Shown: in pieces, positions 9,271 through 18,407 of the stretch
Layout of the letters: each line of letters starts with the position of its first letter
Position numbering within the stretch: the stretch's first letter is position 1
Origin: Saccharomycopsis phalli
Taxonomy: Eukaryota > Ascomycota > Saccharomycetes > Ascoideales > Saccharomycopsidaceae
Length of the DNA: 64,000 nucleotides
Assembly (NCBI GenBank): GCA_020342235.1
Contig: CP073213.1
Span: 1,838,501-1,902,500, forward strand
Reading direction: 5' to 3'
Made by a program: the position numbers and the translations under genes
Notes under the pieces: model-generated
Databases searched by the model: none
The model's input: the letters and a program-made list of their open reading frames with translations, nothing else
Told to the model about the DNA's origin: nothing

Positions 9271-10806
9271 ATGTCTTATGGCGATATCGAGAAGCAAGAG
9301 AAGCTTGAGGCTTCTCTTTCCAACACATCTATTCAAGATGCGAAAGCTGAGAAGTATTCCCCAGTTAAATTAAAGGTGGTGAGAATGTTGCTCAGTGGTG
9401 CCGAACAAAGAGGTATTGAACGTGTGCCTGACGACGAAAGAACCACCCCATCTACATGGGTAGCAGCAAGTATGTGGTTGGCTGCCAACTTGGTGATTGC
9501 TGCTTTTTCTCTTGGTGCCCTTGGACCAATTGTTTTTAGTCTCACTTTCTACCAATCGCTCTTGGTGATTATGTTCTTCAACATCATGGGTGCCTTGTCT
9601 GTTGCCTTTTTTTCCGTCTTTGGTGCGAAATTTGGATTGCGTCAAATGGTGTTGTCGCGTTTCTTGGTCGGTAACATTGCTACGAGAATTTTTGCATTGA
9701 TAAACATCGTTGCCTGTGTCGGGTGGGGTGCTGTTAATATCATATCCTCGGCCCAGCTTTTGCACATTATCAACAACCAACTCTTACCTCCTTGGGCAGG
9801 TTGTCTCATCTTGGTGTTGTGCACAGTCCTCGTTTCCTTTTTTGGTTACAAGGTGATTCACTACTACGAGATGTTTGCGTGGATTCCTAATGCCGTCATC
9901 TTCCTTATCATCATTGCTAGAATGGCCAAGTCCAAGAGTTTCAGTGGGACTGCTCCTCTTGACTTGGGAAGATTTCCAGGTGGTGCTACTACTGCAGGTA
10001 ATGTCTTGTCTTTTGGAGGTGCAATCTATGGATTTGCAACTGGCTGGACCACCTATGCGGCCGACTACACATGCTACCAGCCATCCAACACCAACTCTTA
10101 CAAGACCTTTTTTGGTGTCTTGGGTGGATTGGTATTGCCTTGTATCTTTACCATGATCTTAGGTGCTGCTTGTGGAACTGGTGTTTACACCAATGCTCGG
10201 TGGGCTGAATTGTACAAAGAGGCCTCTATTGGAGGATTGGTCTACGGTATTCTCGTGGACAACTCGTTGCACGGGTTTGGTCAATTTTGCTGTGTTATTC
10301 TTGCCCTTTCCACGGTTGCAAACAATATTCCAAACATGTACTCCATTGCTCTTAGTGCACAGTGCTTGTGGTCTCCTTTGGCCAAGGTTCCAAGAATTGT
10401 GTGGACCATTCTTGGTAACTTCTGTACCTTGGCGATCTGTATCCCAGCATACTACAAGTTTGCTCCATTTATGACCACATTTATGAACTTGATTTCCTAC
10501 TATTTGGCAATCTATACTTGCATGTCATTATCGGAACATTTCATTTACAAGAAGGGATTTTCCGGTTATAAGTATTTGGACTACGACAAACCTAGCCAAT
10601 ACCCAGTTGGAATTGCTGGTACTTTTGGATTCATGTGTGGTGTCGCTGGTGTTGTTATTGGCATGAACTCCGAATGGTACAGAGGGAAAATTGCAGTGAA
10701 AATCGGTGAATTTGGCGGAGATATCGGCTTTGAATTGGGAGGCTCGTTTGCCTTCATCGGGTTTAACTTGGTCAGATATTTTGAGCTCAAGTATTTTGGC
10801 CGTTAG
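9271..10806 (+). CDS. FCY2: Purine-cytosine permease (NCS1 family, Fcy2 type)
   Basis: This 511-aa protein belongs to the nucleobase:cation symporter-1 fungal purine-cytosine branch. It takes up cytosine and purines and is the usual entry route for 5-fluorocytosine. About twelve hydrophobic helices follow a hydrophilic N-terminus. Family landmarks include RGIERVPDDERT before helix 1, the GWGAVN segment and GWTTYAADYTCYQP. The ATG at 9271 opens with MSYGDIEKQEK. An upstream in-frame ATG at 9145 would add a T-rich-encoded extension and is less likely. Fungi often keep several Fcy2 paralogs, so which one this is cannot be told. Confidence 0.9.
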   Translation: MSYGDIEKQEKLEASLSNTSIQDAKAEKYSPVKLKVVRMLLSGAEQRGIERVPDDERTTPSTWVAASMWLAANLVIAAFSLGALGPIVFSLTFYQSLLVIMFFNIMGALSVAFFSVFGAKFGLRQMVLSRFLVGNIATRIFALINIVACVGWGAVNIISSAQLLHIINNQLLPPWAGCLILVLCTVLVSFFGYKVIHYYEMFAWIPNAVIFLIIIARMAKSKSFSGTAPLDLGRFPGGATTAGNVLSFGGAIYGFATGWTTYAADYTCYQPSNTNSYKTFFGVLGGLVLPCIFTMILGAACGTGVYTNARWAELYKEASIGGLVYGILVDNSLHGFGQFCCVILALSTVANNIPNMYSIALSAQCLWSPLAKVPRIVWTILGNFCTLAICIPAYYKFAPFMTTFMNLISYYLAIYTCMSLSEHFIYKKGFSGYKYLDYDKPSQYPVGIAGTFGFMCGVAGVVIGMNSEWYRGKIAVKIGEFGGDIGFELGGSFAFIGFNLVRYFELKYFGR

Positions 10807-10912
10807 TTTTTTTGTTTTGCTGGTGCTTGCTCTGCTTTGTATCAGTAGTTTCTTTGTTCAATGTACTGATAAATGAATTATTGAGTCATCCCGTCCTATT
10901 ACTAGTGTATGG

Positions 10913-11269
10913 ATGGCATTGTACATCGTGACAATTAAAATGGCAGATGGCTCGTTTGCAGAGAGCCTTCAGGTTATGCTACATAATTATTCCTGCCCGA
11001 AAACCTTGCCGATCAAGTAGTGGTACGGGTTCAATAAACTAATGCAGGATGGAGTGATGTACAATTATGACTTGGAGATTGTCCAGCATCCTGATTTAGG
11101 TTTAATTCACTTCACTACGACTCCTACTGAGAATAATTCCCTAGTAGCATGTGGCCTGTCTTTGGAAAACAGTCGCTATCATCTCGACGTTCATAATCAA
11201 CTGTCTTATAAAAAGCAGGGGATTTACATTGGTAACAGAGTCGATTTTAAAGAAAAGATTAGCAAATAA
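10913..11269 (+). CDS. Possible small spliced gene of unknown function
   Basis: A candidate 93-aa protein forms from exon 1 (10913-10972, 20 codons) and exon 2 (11048-11269) in phase 0. The acceptor region AAACTAATGCAG looks like a branch site plus CAG. The donor would be GTTATG, unlike the GTAAGT-type donors of the other genes here. Without splicing, an ATG at 11042 gives 75 aa. The product is soluble-looking and contains no domain I recognise. It could also be a chance frame in the 813-bp gap between the permease and SEN34. Treat it as a weak prediction. Confidence 0.3.
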
Positions 11270-11619
11270 GCTCACTTTGTATGTGCGATCTGCCTAATCA
11301 GATGAATTATTTACAGACGAAGATATACAACGCGTATGTAATGTATTGCTGATACTAATAATATTTTACTTGGCTTTAAATTCCAGCCAGGATAAAAATG
11401 CGAGTAGACTGCAAAATTATTCAGAAACTTTAGTCATAGTTAGTACATGTTATTACTGGAAAAAATGTATTAATCAAGAGAATTAAATTTGGAATAAGCC
11501 ACTTAGTTTCAGTGCCTTGCCTAGGCCAATCATCTAGATATCAGTAGGGTGCAGCCAATAGATCAACATTGCCGTCAAATGAATATTCAAATATAACCAA
11601 TACACAATACCCTAGGAGT

Positions 11620-12675
11620 TTATCCAAAGTTGGCCCATTCCACTGAAAAACTTACCATGTCAGATTCTTGACTAGACAAGTCGGTTATAAACTGTTGAAT
11701 ATCTTTTGATACGCTGTGGTTTTCATTAGCAATCTGCGGCTTTTTATTCCCAGACATGACCCATACTTTCTTCACGCCAACTGCCAACCGTCCCCCATTC
11801 ACAATATTAATAAGATTTACGTCTTGGTTGTAGTATTCATAAAAATTCACAATAAGATGCGAATGATACCTTAGTGGATCTCCAGGATAGACAATAAGTT
11901 TGCTTCCGAATTTCAATCCTGGCGAGATGAAATAGTTTCTGGTAGTAGAACTGTTTTTTATCGACTTGAACATCTCAACTGTATCATTGAGGACGGCGAG
12001 TTTATTCGAAAATGCCTTGTAATTTATGTCACTGTTTGCAAGATCTATTTCTTGATCTAAGGAATTAGAGTTGCTAGGAATGTCTTTATTCAGAGCTTTA
12101 TTCACGGTGTTATTAAACTCATTCACTAGATAATTCTTGACCAAATTGTAGAGTATTAATTTTTGTGAGACGGGATTCAACTGTAACTTGGTGACCAACC
12201 ATGAGTAACTTTCAATGTCCTGTGAATGATCTTTGATCTCGTAGAAAATCAAGTTCAAATCTTTCTCAGTGATATTCGCCTCATCTTCTTTCTCTTCTTT
12301 CTCTTTATCATTATTTTTTACTTCCCTTTTTATATTCCTCTGCTTATTCTTTATTTCTTGTTTTTTGAGACTAATAATGTTCATATACTCATTCCACTGA
12401 CCCTCAAGATACTTTGCCCTCTCGTCTTCATCAAAGTTCAATATATATTCCTGAAATATAGCCTTTTCCACTATTAATGATATGGCGTCTATAGATACCA
12501 AATATATCACCTCCTCAATAGATAGCTGGAGTGGCACCCCCAAAAAAATCGACTGCTGTGGGGCCAAAGCCAATGTTCCAGATAATACACCAAGTATATT
12601 CATGCTTCTCAATTTCTTAATATCTTCAACATTGAAAACAAAACATTTGTTGGCTATCACACTGACTTGAATCAT
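11620..12675 (-). CDS. SEN34: tRNA-splicing endonuclease catalytic subunit Sen34
   Basis: This 351-aa protein is Sen34, the subunit that cuts the 3' splice site of intron-containing tRNAs. The N-terminal domain (residues about 1-85) carries the SLIVEKA-like strand seen in Sen34. The C-terminal nuclease domain shows the catalytic triad pattern: Tyr263 in LIVYPGDP, His271 in LRYHSHLIV, and Lys302 or Lys303 in LAVGVKKVWV. The Tyr-to-His spacing of 8 matches human TSEN34. The two domains are joined by a charged linker rich in Lys, Glu and Asn (about 105-150). It is divergent from NCA2, with starts 59 bp apart. Confidence 0.92.
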   Translation of the reverse strand: MIQVSVIANKCFVFNVEDIKKLRSMNILGVLSGTLALAPQQSIFLGVPLQLSIEEVIYLVSIDAISLIVEKAIFQEYILNFDEDERAKYLEGQWNEYMNIISLKKQEIKNKQRNIKREVKNNDKEKEEKEDEANITEKDLNLIFYEIKDHSQDIESYSWLVTKLQLNPVSQKLILYNLVKNYLVNEFNNTVNKALNKDIPSNSNSLDQEIDLANSDINYKAFSNKLAVLNDTVEMFKSIKNSSTTRNYFISPGLKFGSKLIVYPGDPLRYHSHLIVNFYEYYNQDVNLINIVNGGRLAVGVKKVWVMSGNKKPQIANENHSVSKDIQQFITDLSSQESDMVSFSVEWANFG

Positions 12676-12733
12676 GGTATGCTAGATCGTGTGGATATGA
12701 ATATGTCCGTTTTCGTTTTCCAGTTTTCTACAC

Positions 12734-14734
12734 ATGAATTTGAACCTATCTGCCAATCTCACTAAGGATAGCTTGGAGTCTCTAAATAAGCTTTCGTCCG
12801 ATATTATTCTAGAATGCTACAAAGTTAATTCAGATTTTAATTCCCGTCTTGTGCTTGAACAATATTTGGAACATGGTGGTGCCGATGACTCTCGATACCT
12901 CCGAATTTTGGAATGGTTGCTGTTGCTTAGGTATGGATTTGACATAATCCGCAAAGAAAATGATGTTTCAAAGGTAGCAGGATTGTTCAAGGATGGATCG
13001 ATTGCTTCTAAGGTGAAATCCCTTTTACTGGATATTAATGATCCAAGCCTACCTATCAGAGCCAAGCAAGAAATAGATCTTGTCTGCAAACTAGAGGACT
13101 TGACTATTTCATACATTGTGCTTTTCAAGTATCAATCCTCGATCAATCAGTTGCTTAGTGCCAACTTCAAGATCATCAACAGTTTAGAGTACTATCAATC
13201 TATAGTCTCTGACAATTTTGGAATCAAAAAGGGATACTACTTTCTTTCCATCTCGCCTCAATTGTTGTACAGATTTGTACAAGGGCTCGTTAAGAATTGC
13301 AAGAATCTAGTCCACAAAGATGACAGTGGCTCCTACTTAACAAGAGAAAATGCCACTCGATTAAAGAATGTTGCCCTTGACACAATAAATTCACAAGTAA
13401 AGACTATTACGTTGATACCGTCCAATATCCAGAAATTTCAGTCGCACTCATTTCACATTTCCTTGAATATGTCTAGAAAGATACATGTATCCACTATTTA
13501 TCTGCCAGTCAAGGCATATCTACTGAGGGCTTATGATGCACTCTTGTTTCCTAGACTATTATTAGATGGCTACTTGAACTTTCAAATCAATGAATTGAAC
13601 AGACTAAAGCGACAAAATTTAGAAAAGTTGGGTGCTTTGATTGGCCTTTTCCCTACATTTGATTCAGATACTGGTTACTCCGAGTTGATGGCCAAGCTTG
13701 ATTATGTCATTTCTACGGATGTTATTGAAGAGGAGCAATTCGCCAAAAGTAATACGTCTGAGTTGAGTGAGATTGCCAGCACTAAAATTGACACTTACAT
13801 CACCTCGTTGGATCACGATCTTGATCCATTGGTGAAGCCCCGAGGTTTAGCGGCGTACTGGCCTTTGTTGTTGGCTGCACTTTTGTATGGTCCCTCCAAT
13901 ATCTCCCTTGTGTACGAGTCCAGGTACGATATTATTAATTGGGTCCAAGAAAACCTTGTTGGTTCAATTGTGGGATTTGCACGAAACTGGATATTGAAGC
14001 CAATTGGAAGCATCATGTCTACGATTAAGCATGACGAAAACTCGCAGATATCTATCATTGGTAAAAAATCGCTACAAAGTGATCTTGACTCGTTACAAAG
14101 AATGATAGTTGAGTATCTCAACAATACTGGTGCAGTTGGCAATCTCGACTCACAGGCCATCATTCTGAGCATTGCCGATGGCGACTTGACACTTTTCATG
14201 AAAGACTACGAGAAGCAACTTCTGTCGCCCATAAAAAACTTGATAGCAGGCGATTTGCTTCAGTCGCTTTTAATACAGGTGCAAAAGACCAAAGTGGATG
14301 GTGATCTCGTCATTAGTGGCATTGACAAGTTATTAAAGTCTCAAGAGTTGGTGTTTGAGAGCATTGCGATAATTCCAACGGGGCTCATTCTTGTTTGGGG
14401 GTTGAAGAGCGCGCGACAAGTGGCTGGAAAGGGCTGGTCGGCTCTATTCAACATCCACCGAGGCAAGTATAAGCAATTGGCCAGACGGACATTTAATTTG
14501 GTGGAGCGACTCTTGATCTTGGGATGCCAGTCGGAGCTCACGTATTACAACAAGGGACAGCTCTTGGTGGGAATTCTTTTGTTGGAAAGAAACCTCGAGC
14601 CGCTCTTGCCATCCGACCGATTACCGGAATTGCAAAGTGACATTTCCGACCTCAACGACAAGCACTTGGCGAGCAACTTGAAGTTGAAGATCATGGAGAA
14701 GATGTGGCGGAACTACATATTCTACATTGAATAG
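12734..14734 (+). CDS. NCA2: Nca2 mitochondrial protein
   Basis: This 666-aa protein matches the NCA2 family. In S. cerevisiae it affects expression of the mitochondrial ATP6/ATP8 transcript and lies in the mitochondrial membrane. The conserved C-terminal half is recognisable: YEKQLLSPIKNLIAGDLLQ, then LLIQVQKTKVDGDL, then a hydrophobic helix (IAIIPTGLILVWGL). A second hydrophobic stretch (GLAAYWPLLLAALLYG) lies near residue 373. It is followed downstream by the LSB-type SH3 gene in convergent orientation, an order shared with S. cerevisiae YPR155C-YPR154W. Confidence 0.9.
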   Translation: MNLNLSANLTKDSLESLNKLSSDIILECYKVNSDFNSRLVLEQYLEHGGADDSRYLRILEWLLLLRYGFDIIRKENDVSKVAGLFKDGSIASKVKSLLLDINDPSLPIRAKQEIDLVCKLEDLTISYIVLFKYQSSINQLLSANFKIINSLEYYQSIVSDNFGIKKGYYFLSISPQLLYRFVQGLVKNCKNLVHKDDSGSYLTRENATRLKNVALDTINSQVKTITLIPSNIQKFQSHSFHISLNMSRKIHVSTIYLPVKAYLLRAYDALLFPRLLLDGYLNFQINELNRLKRQNLEKLGALIGLFPTFDSDTGYSELMAKLDYVISTDVIEEEQFAKSNTSELSEIASTKIDTYITSLDHDLDPLVKPRGLAAYWPLLLAALLYGPSNISLVYESRYDIINWVQENLVGSIVGFARNWILKPIGSIMSTIKHDENSQISIIGKKSLQSDLDSLQRMIVEYLNNTGAVGNLDSQAIILSIADGDLTLFMKDYEKQLLSPIKNLIAGDLLQSLLIQVQKTKVDGDLVISGIDKLLKSQELVFESIAIIPTGLILVWGLKSARQVAGKGWSALFNIHRGKYKQLARRTFNLVERLLILGCQSELTYYNKGQLLVGILLLERNLEPLLPSDRLPELQSDISDLNDKHLASNLKLKIMEKMWRNYIFYIE

Positions 14735-14780
14735 AACAGAATAAATAATTTAAACCAAAGAAAAAATTTAAACCAAGTAC

Positions 14781-15479
14781 CTAGAAAATCGAGTTGATAA
14801 TGTCGCTGCCGACGGTGGCACCGGCTCCGAAAATCGCCGCATTCCCAAACTTCTTGCCCACCTTCTTGAACGCGCTTTCCTCATGAGGCTGCTGTGGCTG
14901 TTGCTGCTGCTCCTGGGCTGGCGGATAATAATTGGTTGAGGCTGGCGGGAAAGGTGCTTGTGAGTATTGTGGCTGCGAGTATTGTGGCTGCGAGTACTGA
15001 GGCTGTGAGTACTGCGGACCTTGGTACCCGCTAAATCCCTTGGACTTTTCATCGGAAGAACCACTTCCAACCGGCTTGGCGTAGTTACTAGGGAACATGC
15101 CGACTCTTCCGTTGCATTCGCCTTTGCTCCAGTTTGGATTTGGCTTCTCAAGCACCTTGATCCGGTCGCCAGCCCGAATGGCCAAGTCCTCTGGCTGTTG
15201 AGCAGTGTAGTCGTACATTGCCTCAACCCATTCCTCGCTGCTTGCCTGGTTGTAGCTTGGAGGTGGAAGGGAGACCTGCGAAGAGTGAGCGGTGTCCCGA
15301 ACGCTTTCCTGAGTGCTCTGGGCTCCTAAGCTGACGGCCGATGAGCCTGGCTGATACTTGTCCGGTAAGCTTTTGACGACGTTGTCGTAAAATTCCTGGG
15401 TGATGACCTCGGAGTCAAGCAAAAACTCCAACTCTGTTTTCACGGTAGTCAATGAACGATTAATCAATGCCTTGGACAT
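14781..15479 (-). CDS. LSB1: LSB-type SH3 protein (Lsb1/Pin3 ortholog)
   Basis: This 232-aa protein is the counterpart of Lsb1 and Lsb2/Pin3, Las17-binding actin regulators whose overexpression promotes prion formation in S. cerevisiae. An N-terminal helical region comes first. A PPxY motif (PPPSY, residues 72-76) follows that could bind the Rsp5 ubiquitin ligase. The SH3 domain is at about 84-137 (AMYDYTAQQPEDLA...GMFPSNY). Next come four tandem QYSQP-like units (156-174) and a Gln-rich patch (189-198). The conserved C-terminal amphipathic tail is at about 203-232. The ATG at 15479 (MSKALINRSLTTVKTEL) matches family starts. Low-complexity Q/Y content is prion-like, as in Pin3. Confidence 0.9.
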   Translation of the reverse strand: MSKALINRSLTTVKTELEFLLDSEVITQEFYDNVVKSLPDKYQPGSSAVSLGAQSTQESVRDTAHSSQVSLPPPSYNQASSEEWVEAMYDYTAQQPEDLAIRAGDRIKVLEKPNPNWSKGECNGRVGMFPSNYAKPVGSGSSDEKSKGFSGYQGPQYSQPQYSQPQYSQPQYSQAPFPPASTNYYPPAQEQQQQPQQPHEESAFKKVGKKFGNAAIFGAGATVGSDIINSIF

Positions 15480-15577
15480 GGTGTAATGTGTGAGAAAGGA
15501 ATTGCCATTCCTAAGATGATCAACGGTTAGTGGCCCGCGCGACTCCGCCTGGGTCACATGCTGGCCGTCATGGGGTT

Positions 15578-16000
15578 TCAGAGAATAACCGACGTCATGG
15601 AGTAGCTCAGGACAATCACATAAAGAATCTGGGCCACGGCCCAGATGAGCGGGATCCATGTACTCATCATAAAAGACCCGCTTCTATAGAGCGTGGCTAG
15701 CAAGATCCCCACTATGCTACCGGAAATAAACGCCTGTACTACTCCCCATACAATGTAAAAAAGAATTATAAGCAACCCATTGAATATCTTCCTCTGCCCT
15801 ATGGCTGCTATCACGCCTGCCGTCAGGTAGAACGTGGCAAACACTATCATGGTCCAAAATAGCGTAAACTTCCAGATATCCCCGGTATAGTACAAGAACT
15901 CCGAAGTGGCATTGCTGCTCTCAAAGTCCAACGTTAGCCCAGGGAACCTGGGAGTCACATAACCCACCGCTATATCAGAGCTGGTGACAAATGGCTTCAT
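15578..16000 (-). CDS. MAY24: TMEM170-family membrane protein (May24/YPR153W type)
   Basis: This 140-aa protein has an N-terminal lumenal segment with possible N-glycosylation sites (SNATS). Three long hydrophobic helices follow (about residues 43-65, 72-100 and 113-137). Size, helix layout and genomic position beside the LSB-type gene all match S. cerevisiae YPR153W (MAY24, 140 aa), a TMEM170 relative linked to ER/nuclear envelope membranes. The biochemical function is unknown. Identification rests mainly on synteny and topology, with limited motif evidence. It lies 98 bp upstream of the LSB-type gene on the same strand. Confidence 0.75.
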   Translation of the reverse strand: MKPFVTSSDIAVGYVTPRFPGLTLDFESSNATSEFLYYTGDIWKFTLFWTMIVFATFYLTAGVIAAIGQRKIFNGLLIILFYIVWGVVQAFISGSIVGILLATLYRSGSFMMSTWIPLIWAVAQILYVIVLSYSMTSVIL

Positions 16001-16100
16001 GCTGTGGAATTATTCCACCCAGCCTACTGGGATCGCGCGCCGCAGTTACCCTGCGCTATGCTACAAGCTACACACATTCAAGTCAATGGCTGTGAATAAA

Positions 16101-16911
16101 CTATTCATCCTTCTCTTCCTCGTCCTCTTCTTTGACTATCCCGGTAGACTTTAACAACACGTCAATCTCCGAAGGACTCCATATTTTATTCACCAATTTC
16201 CCCGCCTTATTTCTACTTAGTGTCGCCAACTCAATCTTATCCTTGGTCACAGTCGAACTGTCCAAGGTCTTGCTCAATACCTTCAACGCCAACTCCTTCG
16301 CCTCATCAAACGTAATGTCGTCTTTGTAATCCTGCTTCAATAATGCTTGCGCTGCCGTACTGTTGGCTCCCACACTGGTAGCCTTCCAGCCAGAGTAGTT
16401 CCCAGACGGGTTCGAGGTATACAATTGGAACCCAAATCTGTCGTCGTACCCTGCATAGATGAACGAGACACCAAATGGTCTCAATCCACCAAATTGCGTG
16501 TACCCTTGCTTCACATCACACAACCGATGGACTAATATTTCAACTGGAATTGGCTCATTGTATCTCGAAAGATACTGTTGGGCATGGACTCGGGCACTAT
16601 TCACTAATATACTCGCATCAGCATTCATTCCTGCCACTGCACTGATGACATTCTCGTCTAATATATACATCTTCTCTGCCGAGTCTCTATCCAACAACTT
16701 GCTGGTAACCTTTTTCTCTGCCACTAATACAATTCCGTCCTTGGCCAACACCCCAATGGACGTTCCAGCATGGCTGATTGCTTCCAATGCATATTCAACC
16801 TATAATGTTAGCGACCTTGCCATGTCATTTTGCCACACGTATACTTACCTGATACAATCTCCCCTCTGGGGAAAAAATTGTAGTTCTACTATCGTATCTT
16901 CTCGATCCCAT
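16101..16911 (-). CDS. PRE9: 20S proteasome alpha-3 subunit (spliced)
   Basis: Exon 1 is 16911-16849 and exon 2 is 16799-16101, giving 253 aa. The 49-nt intron has donor GTAAGT, branch GCTAAC and acceptor TAG, and joins in phase 0. It splits the alpha-subunit signature: YDSRTTIFSPEGRLYQ ends exon 1 and VEYALEAISHAGTSIG begins exon 2. Pre9/alpha-3 is part of the outer ring that gates the proteasome. S. cerevisiae Pre9 is 258 aa. The tail is acidic (EEDEEEKDE), as in that protein. A Candida-type Rpn4 site lies 100 bp upstream. In S. cerevisiae this is the one non-essential alpha subunit. Confidence 0.97.
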
Positions 16912-17010
16912 ACTCTATCAGATTAACAGTCACAGAACTCAATATATATATATAGCTACCGCCTTTGTATGGGTACCGTGGTTGTTGTGTGGAAATTGTC
17001 CAAATCTGTC

Positions 17011-17034
17011 GAAGGCAAAAATCACATTCACGTG
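17011..17034. promoter_or_regulatory. Rpn4-type proteasome element and CACGTG in the PRE9/URN1 promoter
   Basis: GAAGGCAAAA at 17011-17020 is identical to the Rpn4 motif described for Candida albicans proteasome genes, which differs from the S. cerevisiae GGTGGCAAA. It is 100 bp before the PRE9 ATG. CACGTG at 17029-17034 is a Cbf1-type site. Both lie inside a possible N-terminal extension of URN1, which argues that URN1 starts downstream at 17062. Confidence 0.7.
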
Positions 17035-17061
17035 ATTTTGATTTCCAAGTGCAGTTGGTTT

Positions 17062-18360
17062 ATGGAGCCGAGGTATAAGCTAGATATTGGGGGGACAAAA
17101 TGGAGCGTTGTGGTGTGCTCTACTGGAAACAGATTTTATTATAACCAGGAGGACAATATTTCCCTTTGGGAGTGCCCGAGCGATGACATTGGGGACTTGG
17201 TCCGCACAAAGTATAGAGTGGATATTCTCAAGTTGATTGCAAAGTCAAAAGGACTACGAATTGATGAGCCGAAAAATCGCACAGCCAAGTCAGTGGTTAG
17301 TTCTGCTACTAATAAGGACGTCAGAGCTGTAAAGAATGATGACGAACGGCAAAAGATGGACGTGAAGGAACAAAAGATGGACATAAAGAAACAAAAGATT
17401 GACATTAAGGAAAAAAAGATTGACATAAAGCCAGCCACAGATAGAACAAAAGAAGAAACTAATACGCAAAATATTGTTTCAGGCTACGCTAGTTCTGATG
17501 ATTCAAGTTCTGATGATTCTGATTCTCAAGAGGACTCTGAAGTTTCTTCGGAGGAGGAGGAATCAGACTCCGATTTGGAAAATGGCGAAAACGTCAATAT
17601 TCTGGACTTTGAATCTGACATTGACGAGGATAGTGCTGGGGTAGCCGAGTTTATGGAATTATTGCAAACCAGCAGTTTAAATCCTTTTGGCGTATGGGAG
17701 GACGAGTTGCAGCAAGTTATTAATGATCCTAGATTCTTAGGCGTGGAGTCTGACAAGGACAGGCAAAAAATATTCAACAAGTGGTGTCACACGAAGATAT
17801 CAGAAGATTCACAAGCGGTCAAAAGCCTGGTGACGCCAATGGCAAAGGATAAGTTTCTCCAAGCGATTTCTGATTTCAAAGACTTTGACAACTTGGATGA
17901 GAGCAGCGTCAAAGTTTCAAGTGTCACCCCTGTTATACTCTATCTTGAGTTTCTCTGTCAAAATATGAGACCCAAGAAGTTTTACTTGGAATTCAAGAGA
18001 AAGCATTTTGCCAACCCTGAGTTCCGTGCAATTGACTTGCCAGGACCAGAAAAGGAAAAGTTGTACAAGGAGCTTATGAATTTAAAAAAGAAGCCAAAAG
18101 ACGAAAAGAAAGAGCTATTGGACCTGCTCTTAGCTTCGTCGAGAATCTTTAAAGGCAAAGAAGCCGCTGACGGCCTCTTGGAAATTATTGATATTGTCTT
18201 GACGCAGTTCACGACACACAAAGATCGTTTGGCACTAAAGTATTTTGAGTATATTATCGATTTGCCCGAGTCTGTTCGGTCCAATGCGATATACTATGCT
18301 TTCCCACCAAGTGAGAGACTAAAAGTATTAGCCGAGTTTGCAAAAGAGCACTTGGCATAG
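17062..18360 (+). CDS. URN1: Urn1-type WW/FF splicing-associated protein
   Basis: This 432-aa protein is the counterpart of Urn1 (465 aa in S. cerevisiae), which co-purifies with spliceosomes. It has a WW domain (about residues 11-41: TKWSVVVCSTGNRFYYN...SLWECP). Four tandem heptads of the type QK(M/I)D(V/I)K(E/K) lie at 97-124, and a Ser/Asp-rich acidic region at about 133-185. An FF domain follows (about 197-245: FMELLQTSSLNPFGVW...RFLGV), then a helical C-terminus. An in-frame ATG at 16969 would add 31 residues but overlaps promoter elements, so 17062 is chosen. In S. cerevisiae URN1 is YPR152C, next to MAY24. Confidence 0.88.
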   Translation: MEPRYKLDIGGTKWSVVVCSTGNRFYYNQEDNISLWECPSDDIGDLVRTKYRVDILKLIAKSKGLRIDEPKNRTAKSVVSSATNKDVRAVKNDDERQKMDVKEQKMDIKKQKIDIKEKKIDIKPATDRTKEETNTQNIVSGYASSDDSSSDDSDSQEDSEVSSEEEESDSDLENGENVNILDFESDIDEDSAGVAEFMELLQTSSLNPFGVWEDELQQVINDPRFLGVESDKDRQKIFNKWCHTKISEDSQAVKSLVTPMAKDKFLQAISDFKDFDNLDESSVKVSSVTPVILYLEFLCQNMRPKKFYLEFKRKHFANPEFRAIDLPGPEKEKLYKELMNLKKKPKDEKKELLDLLLASSRIFKGKEAADGLLEIIDIVLTQFTTHKDRLALKYFEYIIDLPESVRSNAIYYAFPPSERLKVLAEFAKEHLA

Positions 18361-18407
18361 CCTACGGACTAGATATAAATTCATTATTTACAAGCACACA
18401 TATCTAA

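Noticed and set aside
16969-17061. 31-residue N-terminal extension of URN1
   Set aside because: The stretch contains the Rpn4-type and CACGTG elements of the divergent promoter. The shorter form starts right before the WW domain.
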